From Sipunculus nudus (Eukaryota > Annelida > Sipuncula > Golfingiida > Sipunculidae), in contig CM049309.1 of NCBI GenBank assembly GCA_026874595.1, positions 44,223,079 to 44,287,078 on the forward strand: 64,000 nt of DNA. The letters run 5' to 3'. The notes beneath the pieces are model-generated. The model saw nothing but the letters and a program-made list of their open reading frames with translations, made no database searches and was not told the origin of the DNA. Positions 12,501 to 22,100 of the stretch are shown here, piece after piece (within the stretch, counting starts at the first letter, position 1; every line of letters starts with the position of its first letter). The translations under genes and the position numbers were made by a program.

Positions 12501-15500
12501 AAATATTGTACCCTTTAAACAAAAGGAAACCTACAGCAACATAGATATTAACAATGATAAGACAAGAGGTTTGATCATGCAGACCTAAAGAACAATGAGT
12601 TCTGCTGACCTTTTGGTCCCTGTGAATGACGTTCCCTGAGTGCATGTACTTGGTGGCCTTGAGAAGCTGGTACATGATATACTGTTTGTGTACATCCTTC
12701 AATATGCTGCCACGCTTTATCACATTATGAAGGTCTGTGTCTGTAACAGAGCAAAAAAATAGAGGAAAATTAGTATCTTTTAACAGATTATAATGCTAAT
12801 AGGTAATACAATCTACTATACAAAGTCATAGAGTACATGAATGATAACAGGTGCTTAGTTAATAGACGTGATCATACCAATGTTACAGTAAATTTAACTG
12901 TTTATTCCTGCTGGTCAGAATCAAATTTCTACATTTGCTTTGACAAAACATATATATGGTTTACATGTGAACAAATTTCCCCCTGTGTACTGGAAGAAAT
13001 TGCATGAGAGTAGTACTGTTAATATCTTTACATATATGTGAAAGTTTTGTGACTTACAAACTCAAAACTCTGAGCTCTTCAAATTTAACTTTTAACACTT
13101 AAAATTTCTAATTTTAACCCTGTTTCCCTGCCCATTTACAAACTGGTATTTCCTGACTCAGTCAACCTTGTCAGTTACCTGCTACCTTGTGACCACTTTT
13201 AAAATGATTTAATGATTAGTAAGCAATACCCCAAACTTTCTGAAATACTTACCCATGAACTCAAACACCAAATATATATCTTTATCATTTTCTGCTTTGA
13301 GCACATTGAGTAATTTTACAATGTTCGGATGGTCACCAAATTCTTGAAGAAACATAATCTCTCGAAATGTTCTCTGCAATTAAAAACACAAACCTTGACT
13401 ATACAACAAGATTTAACTTACAATAAAAGATAAGACAAGATATATATAAATGTGACCACAGAGAACAGAAAAACTCTATATCTTATCTTAACATAAAAAG
13501 TTAATCATTACTGATTTATAATAACATACTAGTAATAACACAAATATATTAGCAACTCAACATTTTTCATTCACAATTACATTAAAATCTCATACACAAT
13601 TTTGGTAACCATAATGATTTCTTCCATGTGAAATTATTTAGAAGAAGGATACAGCCATAAACAGTACATGATTTATCACTCACTGTATTAGTGTATGTCA
13701 TTAATCCACTAAAATGGTAATTAAGCTAGAGATGGGGAAATTCTCTACTATGACCATTAAAACCAATTCAAGACTGACAATGAAAATTATTCAAACAAGA
13801 GCACCGCAAATGGTGCATTATACGCCCACCACTTATCTTGTGACCTGTGACCTCATTAAATATGCGTGAATTTCACTAAGAATGCAATTCAGGTGAGAAA
13901 CTATATTGGTTAATAGAATGAGATGCATGAAAATCCATCAGATTATTTAAGTCATCACACCATCACCAAAGTATGATGACCTCTGACCTCATTAAATATG
14001 CATGGATTTTGCTAGAAAATCAAACTAAGGCAAGATATTATACTGATTAACATTTTTGTTGAGTATTATCAAAATCCATCAAATAACGGGTAAGTTATCA
14101 CGGTGATGAAGTGACCTCTGACCTTTTCAAATATGTGTGGATTTTGCATAGATAATGGAACTCGGGCAAGATAATCTGTTGTTAAGTAGTTATGATGAGT
14201 TAAAAGAAATTCATCAAAGCCCTTGTAAGTTATCAAGGTGACACTAAAAGTTATTGAACAGACAGGCGGACGGAGTGTGGGAATACCAAAATGTGTCCCG
14301 TCATAGACAGGCGTATAAAAATCAAGGTTCTAGTGAAACAATCCAAAAGCAATGTCTGACACCTTAACTTACCTGTGCATCAGTCTGATTCCTGAAGGCA
14401 TCAAATATTTTCTTTAACGCTACCACCTCCCCACTGCGCTTGTCTATGGCTTTCCACACTATACCATAGGCCTGAAACAAGTTCAAGTTCACATTGTTAC
14501 CAGGACAGACATGTATGTATGTGAAAAGACTAAGCGGATATACATATCTTGAAGCAGTCATTTAAGCTTAGGTGATTTAAACTAAGAAGTATGGCAAAAT
14601 ATTTATCCAGACAAGTAAGTAATGAAGGCTAAGCAGTGTTTGATTTCTTCTGGTTATATTGGAAGATACTAAAAGAAATGAGTTTTTAAACTTTCACCCA
14701 CAATTAAGTGCAACAAAGTGGAGGTCAGTTGAAAATAAAAATGATACACAAAATCATAATGTAAATAATAGATATTTCTTTCTTTTGAAGAATTCAATTC
14801 CAAATTACTTTCAATCCACATAAGCCAACATTTATTGGATTAATCAAAGTTCCCCTTTCTTTAATAAACTACCAAAATGACAGGTGTTAGATTTGGTAAT
14901 GAAACTGCTGAAGTTTGTTTTCTTACCTGTTACATCTACTGACAATTAATTTAAAGCACTTTTCATTTTTTTAATACGACATACAATAATATGTTTTTAT
15001 CATAATATTCTTACAAGTTTTCTTCTGACTCATTTCCTCTTTCCAAACAAGCAGCAACATATGATACATGTATTTAACACCACAATTCTCTTGTCTTAAG
15101 GCTTATTTAGTTATAGACAAGGTTGGTGAAAGGCATATCACTCTACATGCTACAGAACCTGGGTAAAGGTACTTGTGAAATGGTCAGGTACAGGTCCAGG
15201 TAAAAAAATTTGGAGAGTACCTAGGTACAGGTCCAGGTACTTTAGAATTAGAAAGTACCTAGTTACAGGTATATTTCAAAGACATTTGACCTGATGATAA
15301 TTGCAGGATATATAATTAAAATGTATCAACTGATGTATTCAGGAAAAATACAGGCCTTGCAAATATACTGGGCCACCTTTGATAAATGTGATATTTATAT
15401 GAAGTTGGTTAATTTTACGATGTTATTAATAGAGAAATATAAATATGTTCAAATACTAAAAAATCATGAATCTTATGTCTATATTAGTAGCAATAAACTT

Positions 15501-18500
15501 GTTAATTGCAGAAAGTCAAACTGAGGAGTGAGGAATAGTTTAAGATTTAAACAGCAAATGAATCGGGTACTTGACCAGGGGACTGTTTTCTGTAACATGA
15601 AAAGTTTTGCTTTTTTTATATGATGTTGAGAGGGCAGTGATATGATATGTAATTATGTATCAGGGTTGGGGCTAGGTACTTGTACCTGTAGCTGGATACA
15701 CAATCCAGATTACCTGTAACTGTACCTGGCTGTCGTGAGCAAGTACCACCTGTTCCTGGAACTAAAGTACCTGTAACTAGTATAAGGTACTCCATCTGCA
15801 TGTGTGATTCTGGAAATGGACATCAGACTTGGGTCAATTGCATACATGTACAAAGTTGGCACCCCTGTCAGGACAGGTCCCTAACAGAGGCAGGGGTAAT
15901 TACCAAGCCTTAATCCCTGCAGCCTTTGAAGTTGAGTGGGCTTGCCAGCTGGACAGACATGTTGGTCTGCCTCCAGCCTCTGTGCCCCCTAAACAGGTAG
16001 TTCATTTGGGTATTATCAGCACAAAGTTTAGGGCAACCAGCAAAGCATATGAATAGGGTTGCTCTCATGCCTGATGTAGATAATTGTAGTCTAGTACACA
16101 TAGAACAATTAGGAAGAGCATCAGCCAAAAAGATCAGGCACTTAATTCAGTTGCTCTTAATCCTCACAACATTCCTCTTTTCTTTTATTAACATGTTTAT
16201 TGTTCCTAATACAGATATAATATAATTTATGATATTTTTTTGTATATGAATTAAAGTGTTATATTTCTGTATTTAATAATAACTTTGTAAAATTTATTAG
16301 ATTTGTATACTTATCACTTTTACTTAAGGCTGCCCTGCATGTATGTACTTAGGACAAAAGAAACCATCATTTAATACTTATTAATAATATATTCTGGCAA
16401 TCTACTATAACTTATTTTCATATAAATATAGATCATGAAATATATATAATTACAATTAGTTCAAATGTCTTTGAAATGTACCTGTACCTAAGTACTATCT
16501 AAAGTACCCGTACCTGAATTTCACAAGTACCTGTACCTAACCTAGGTACTTTTGCATGTACCTGACCCCAACCCTGATATGTATTTTCTACACTTCTTCC
16601 TTTGATTTACATGTGTTCTTTCTAGAACACCAAAAACATTAAATAAAAAATATCATAATTTTTTTGCACCGATTTAAAATCATCCAACCCTGCTCTTCAC
16701 CAGTGTGTACATTAGACAAATTTCACAAAACAAATTTACATGGGGCATGTAATCAACACTATTCTTTGATTGGTTGCCCTTTACTTTGTGCTGACTGTGC
16801 AACAATGAACCTCCTGTATAGAGGATGTCCAGAGGTAGACCAGCATGTTAGCAGCCCAGCTAGCCAACTCAACTTCAGAGGCTGCATGGCATGGTTGAAA
16901 ACCTGGTAATTACCCCTGCCAGAGGTAGGTAAATACTGTCAGGGTGACAAGCTTTGTACATGTTATTGACCCAAATCTGATCTCCATTTCCAGTATCCAC
17001 ATGAAGCTGGAGTACATTATACCAAATGCAGGTACTTTAGTTCCAGGGACAGGTACTCCCTACTCATGGTGGTTACCCTCATGGCATCCAGGTACAGGTT
17101 ATGGGACTCTTATTTGGGTACCTAGGTACAGGTACAAATACCCAGCCAAAAGCCTAGTTGTACATCAACTGCATTCAATGAATGTAGACATTGTGTACAC
17201 AGTGCTGCATACCAAGTCACCTGCTTAACTGAAATCTAACCAGTAAGGACCACAATTTACAAGAAAAATAATTAACAGCTTACTTATGAATAATATCCTG
17301 TGTGATATTACACTATGCTTTACTGTCAAATTGTGAACAACTAAATGGGGAGTTGAGAATGTCAGAACAACTTGAACAAACAAATTTGATTAGAGTAGTG
17401 TATGAAGCCATGTTATATATTTAAATGGATACCCCATAACCTATTTCTCTGTGCATTCAGGGTTAAGTGGACTGCAGCCACATTCATTAAAGTAATCACT
17501 GAAACAGAAGTAACTATCAGCCCTGCTGGCAACATTGTTACTTGTAAATAAAGCAAATCAACTATTGAAGAAAACTATATAATAACTGTTGATGTGTATT
17601 CTGAGTTTCCTCTCCATATATATAATAATTACAATTTAATTGGAAGTACATAAAAGTTGTTAGGGAATTGAAAGGAGAATCTGGTGACAAGACAAGCATT
17701 TCTTAGTTCTAATTGTCAATTTCTCATTGCTTGTGAACCTGGGATCATAAGGGCTCTATCAGTATCAGTATTATACCAATAGTTACACTGAATTATTTGG
17801 GAGTAAAATCAAATAAATTATGATAATATTAGAGATTTAGATTCATCGCACCTGTTAATAATGAATGCATACTTAATTTAAAAAAAAACATAACAATATA
17901 TATCATATGTTGCTAATGAACAATATGTGATAAATTAAATATCCTTTTTTTTAACATAGATATGTTGATCTATTTCTTACAGGTCATCAATAATGCTAAA
18001 GATTTGAAAATCAGTGGGCAACCAAAATGGGCAGGTCAGTAATATAAATATAGCAAATGATTATTCTGAACCATGGCTGAATGTCTTGCAACATTATTTG
18101 ATTTTTAATCTGGCCAAGTGAATGTCATTTCACCAATTCGGAGCCACTATAGAACGCGGGCTTCGCTTGTATTGAGGTACATATAAATAAAATTGTCACC
18201 TCTCATTCCCTATTTTAACTCCTTCTTTTCCCTGTAGATGTCCCTACACTCAACTCTTCTAACATAACTACTAAGCATCAGAAGTCGCCTGAATCCGGAA
18301 TCGAACCTACGATCTCTGGACTAGGAGCCCTACATGCTACTAAGTGAGCCGTGAAGATGAGATACCAGCAGGAGCAAGTTTTGTTCATTTATATCTGCGA
18401 TTGAAGAGGCATCTATCGCGAAAATGGGGAAACCATTTACTATTTTAACAGGAAAATTAAGCTTTAGGTGGGGGCTCCGCCCCCACACCCCCGTTCAGAC

Positions 18501-19137
18501 GGGGAACCCTTGGTTCCCCGGACCCCTCCTCCTCTAATATAATAAACTCCAGCTATGAGCAAAATTAAATACGGGAATTCTGAGGAAAATGATATGTATC
18601 GGCCTTTTCCAGGAAACAATTTATTATGCGACACCCGTTTAACCGGCGGTAGGCTGAAGCCCGGTTTCTATAGTTCTGCCACCAATTCTGACAAGCTTAA
18701 TTTAACAATTATTTGCACTTTTGAAATTTGAAGTAATATATTTATTATTATATTATTAGATTACTATGACTATGTATTGTTGGTCATTATAAAACTGTCC
18801 CCTTATTATGCATTTCCAATATTATTTACTCGATTAATATTTTAAAAATAATTTGCACATTCTTTAGCACATATTTCTACAGGATCTTATAAATACTGAT
18901 GCTACAGTAATAGCCATTAGCCCAATCTGGCAACCATTTTAACCTAAACATGTCAATGCACGGCTGCCAGTGGCCTGGTGGCGTCCATAGATATGGGAAC
19001 ACAGAGCAACACAAACGCGAATAACATTGTGGTAGCAAATTTTAAAGATGCAAGAATAAAAACGAACTCACCCCTTTTCCTAATCTCTTCTTTATTTCAT
19101 ATTTCTTTGTAACATGGGGCTCTACTTCGGAGCTCAT
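521..19137 (-). CDS. MAPK15: Mitogen-activated protein kinase 15 (ERK7/ERK8), gene span
   Basis: Atypical MAP kinase; in animals this family acts at the base of cilia, in autophagy and in genome maintenance. Coding exons, in transcription order: 19137-19072, 14471-14373, 13373-13253, 12740-12610, 11650-11484, 10929-10790, 9689-9632, 8599-8465, 6985-6880, 6415-6169, 4799-4672, 1002-838, and a probable terminal exon 553-521. The twelve firm exons total 1563 bp (521 codons) and every junction is in phase with GT-AG borders. Seen: glycine loop G20-K-G22-A-Y-G25, VALK lysine K42, HRD 135-137 followed by QKPSN, DFG 155-157, activation loop T176-E177-Y178, [19 protein letters not shown], and kinase end near HPYVKR 306. 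The position of K42 equals that in human MAPK15. An LC3-interacting motif Y340-E-M-I343 matches human YQMI. The C-terminal tail is basic then Pro/Gln/Ser-rich, and total length (about 531) is close to the human 544. Identity is very secure; the last exon is not. Confidence 0.95.
838..1002 (-). CDS. MAPK15: MAPK15 exon 12 (tail)
   Basis: 55 codons: [55 protein letters not shown]. Acceptor CTTTACAG, donor GTATGT, phase 0. Composition continues the tail, and GC content is clearly above that of the flanks. Without splicing the frame would close at a TGA at 790-792 after 15 more residues. Confidence 0.75.
1003..4671 (-). other. MAPK15 intron 11
   Basis: 3.7 kb of AT-rich sequence with a short (AC)n run near 2129-2142. 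The only exon-like feature is the candidate at 2658-2837. No transposon was recognised. Confidence 0.7.
2658..2837 (-). CDS. MAPK15: Possible alternative or micro-exon of MAPK15
   Basis: A good acceptor (CCTTGTGTCCACAG) leads in phase 0 into [20 protein letters not shown] and continues to a stop at 2658. An AATAAA lies just inside, so it could be an alternative 3' end after exon 11. Alternatively the first 12 bases (EEPQ) end at a GTGAGC donor and would form an in-frame micro-exon between LRE and QQV. Neither is proven. Confidence 0.25.
   Translation of the reverse strand, partial: EEPQVSNALSTVNQPVVAAPINCMCLPLHVCSSIYFNVTNSKSQFIDLNCLSVFIVYYA
4672..4799 (-). CDS. MAPK15: MAPK15 exon 11 (tail)
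   Basis: [43 protein letters not shown]. Gln/Pro/Arg-rich, acceptor TTTTAG, donor GTGGGT, phase 1 to 0. It continues exon 10 in frame without a stop. Confidence 0.82.
5521..5809. repeat. Inverted repeat, possible foldback element
   Basis: TTAAAACCCATGTG at 5521-5534 has a perfect 14-bp inverse at 5796-5809, and weaker inner copies of ACCCATGTG and ATGGGTTTTAA lie at about 5590 and 5747. Alternating purine-pyrimidine ATGCATAT sequence follows each arm. Confidence 0.5.
5851..6119. mobile_element. MITE with ~29-bp terminal inverted repeats
   Basis: The left end (5851-5880, ending GTTCTCAGGCA) and the right end (6092-6119, starting TGCCTGAGAAC) are inverse copies over about 29 bases including an A-run/T-run. 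The 269-bp interior has no coding frame. Superfamily not assigned; target duplications are not clear. Confidence 0.65.
6169..6415 (-). CDS. MAPK15: MAPK15 exon 10 (tail, basic region)
   Basis: Begins [17 protein letters not shown], a strongly basic helix-like stretch, then a Ser/Pro-rich and Ala-rich tail ([20 protein letters not shown]). 247 bp, phase 0 to 1, donor GTAAGC. A MITE (5851-6119) lies 50 bp downstream in the intron. Confidence 0.88.
6880..6985 (-). CDS. MAPK15: MAPK15 exon 9
   Basis: [20 protein letters not shown] then [15 protein letters not shown] (307-341). This matches the human segment FHCPSDE...EYRSRVYQ. Its last two codons begin the Y340-E-M-I343 LIR motif, which crosses the splice junction. 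Confidence 0.92.
7324..7428 (+). CDS. Weak exon-like open segment
   Basis: Acceptor TTTTTTTTCTCCACAG, then 35 codons beginning [20 protein letters not shown], then a GTAAGC donor. Phase 0 on both sides and only this frame is open, so it could be an alternative upstream exon of the acetyltransferase. The peptide is Cys/Phe-rich and unrecognised; chance is quite possible. Confidence 0.25.
7998..8024 (+). CDS. Probable first coding exon of the acetyltransferase
   Basis: ATG with A at -3, then HLLSETSK, ending at a GTGAGT donor in phase 0, which fits the next exon. The frame is closed by a stop shortly upstream. An alternative upstream exon at 7324-7428 (excellent pyrimidine tract, 35 open codons, GTAAGC donor) would also be phase 0. 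Confidence 0.4.
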
Positions 19138-22100
19138 TTTGAGTATATGCTAAGGAATTTGGCCCCTCGGCTGTCATCAAGTATGGCTGCAACCGAAGCA
19201 CAACTGTTTACAATCCTTGCGCAAAATGTAGATCTTAATACTTACTTAATATGTGTGGATAATTAGCAGTATTTGTTCAATTATATTATACCTTACTATC
19301 TAAAATATACTGATTGTAACTGAAAGAGGTAAAATGTTAAATATTTGTTGATCAGCGATTTAATTTATGCAAATTACCTGGTGATACGCCTGTATACACA
19401 CATTCCGATGATGTCACCAGTTTATGATCATTTATGTGCAGTTGGCCTGGTAACTACACGTGAACTGTGGCCTTGAACTCAGAGCAACAAGTCCCAGGGG
19501 ACTTCCAAACGTGCAGAGCGTGCAAATCGGATTCCCTTAAGTACATGATCATTGTATCTTAAGACAGGGATCTGTTTATTTCTTTGTTAATTTATAATGC
19601 TTATTAAATAGGCTTTGTTTAAATGTATGCTGTGATTATAAAAAATCAACTAAAAGAAAGACTGCTCGAGTTGATCATGAGCGATAATTGAGGGATATAT
19701 GGGGCAGAGTGTAAAACCCAGAACTCAAAAACCAATTTCCACTTTTTCCATTATTTATACCGATAAAAAGACACCCTTGTGACTGATATAAGAACAGAGC
19801 AAAGTCCCTAAACGTGCAGCTTTGTAAATTACCGATTCAAAGAAGGATTTAAGTATATACCTCTCCTTGGTGAAGAGTGGCTGGCCTGAATATAGAATCC
19901 GTCTTCATTTCCAAGATGGTCCAAACTGACTGGACTGTCTCATAAGTCATATTGGTAGTAATCAACATAAGCCATGACATGCCTGATGATATGACATCGA
20001 CATGCCTCTTACTTCATTACATTAATCCTAAACATCATTTCCTCCGTCCATATACAACCATAACCTCGTCCATGTAGACTGGATTCTTTAATTCCTCCAA
20101 GGGGCCCTAGACTCCATAAGCAGCGGTTACGCTATGCTCAACTATACGCTCCACTGTAACCGTTGCCAGACATACCAAGTCTCGCGCATTGGGCTTGATA
20201 CTTGCCCATTTACCCCTCGTCTCACACAAAGGAACATAAATCTTGCACATTTTGTTACCTGGTACTGTCATGCCCAGCTTTCAAGTTAAAACCAAACATC
20301 TTTTACCAGTCTCTCTTTCAAGACTGGAATTGGAACAAAGATGTGCTGAATGTGGTGAATCGACCCATTTGACAAGGTGTGGCGTCTTGCCCGGAGGCTC
20401 GAAATTTTGGATACCCCGCAGCGTCTTGCCTGAAGGACCTGTGGGCCAGACATGTTCATCAAATTGGTGGAGAGAGTCATATTCTTGGGGGGGGGGGAGG
20501 CGGGGGGATGTCATTTATTACAGTCTTCCACATCGTGTTTCAGCTGTATAAAGTTTTGACTGCCATGACCACAAGTTTGAAATCTCACGCATTGTGATTC
20601 TGCCAACTTGGAATCTCTGCGTTGCACGAAACTGTGGTTGTCTCTCAGGTTTGGCCACCAGGCGTTGCTGTCTCTGTGGAATTCCCTCATGCGTAATATT
20701 TAACCACCCCCTGTTGGAATAGACAGAATGCTGGCATAACCTTACAGGAAGGTCCCTATGGCTATATTTACTTGCTGGTGTGGCCTGAGGTCAGTTAATT
20801 TTCCCCCACTGTTTGTAAATTTCCTCCCTTGCAGTGCCACACAACGAGCTCCGTATTGGCACAGCCATCTTTGTTTACATGCTGAGCCAACCAGATGTTG
20901 TTTTATTAGCTCTGTATGGGCACAGTCATCTTTGTTTACATGCTGAGCCAATCAGATTTTGTCCTACCCAGTGTCTGGTGTTCTTGGTGTTTCCAGGGAT
21001 CAGATAATTGTGGATAGCTTTCTCGTCCTGTACACAAGAATGTTGACACCATCTACAATTGTTTTTGCTTTCATACATCTATGCACATATCTCCAAACTT
21101 GTTTTACTTATTGGCCAGAAATTTTGCTTTTCATGAATCTTAGATAGCCTTTTTGTATACCAGGGTAAAAGTGCAGTACAGGAGACATCATCTGGTGATG
21201 ATGAGCGGCCCATATTTTTTTGCCCATATTTGGGGGGGGGGGGCTGCACGGGGAAATGAAGGAGGGACACCAGTGCAGGAGATTTATTTGCAGACAGGAC
21301 CTGTCGACATCACACACTGTTGTTTATGTGCAAGAAGAGCTCACCATTCCTGCGGCTAAAAATGGCTGGGCTCTCCAGCCAATTAGAGCCACCCTTTTGC
21401 AGGTGGGAAAATTTTCACCTCCATATATCTTGGAAAGCTGATAAAAGATGGGTGGCGCCACATACAGTTGTTTTTGTATGTCCATAGATTATGGATGGCT
21501 TTATCTTGTTCACAAGACTAGTGGTGCAACCTACAATCATTTTTGCTTGCCATTAATCTTGAGTTCTATTTGCATGGAAGTCGCGTATCTCATTCATCTT
21601 AGACTTTACCAATATCCACTGATCATGGTTTGTGCTGCCAGTGCCACCCACGTAGCATGTTAATAGATAGGGGTCACTAGTTCACTTTAAAAGTATTTCT
21701 TAAATCAGATGATACTCTTATGCCAGAAACTTCCTTTTCATGCCTCACTCAGTCCATACCCCTGTGATCTTAAGGATAAACACAGTCACTTGTTGACTGC
21801 TGATATTCCAGTTTTAAACCAGTCCTTGCAAATTTGTCAATGCAATTTTGTAAAATGTGAGCTTATCACCAGAAATGAATGATCAAACACTATGGAAGAT
21901 AGGATTTCATTAATAAAATAGAGACCTTATTTTTTTCTTAACTTTTTGCAAAAAAAATATGTTGGTGTATCTGCTTATTGCACTTGCTGGACCAAGTGTG
22001 GCAATACCTCTGTGTATTGAGAAGAAGTGTGAGACTGTTCATTTGTGTGAAAATGTTTTATTTGTCTGATAACACTACATCAGACTACGAGCTAAAGTTT

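Larger units (their letters stand above)
18128..18695. mobile_element. Composite element with inverted ends, SINE-like core and GC hairpins
   Basis: Left sequence CACTATAGAACGCGGGCTTC (18141-18160 region) and the inverse AGCCCGGTTTCTATAGTTCT near 18658-18677 form imperfect terminal repeats about 500 bp apart. Inside lie a tRNA-like segment (minus strand) and a very GC-rich hairpin block. No coding frame. Confidence 0.45.

Noticed and set aside
18285-18360. A functional tRNA gene
   Set aside because: Box A and B motifs are present, but an acceptor stem and cloverleaf are not evident; a SINE remnant fits better.
20243-20551. 102-codon plus-strand frame near G-run
   Set aside because: Overlapped by equally long frames on both strands, crosses a G-run, no splice signals or motif.
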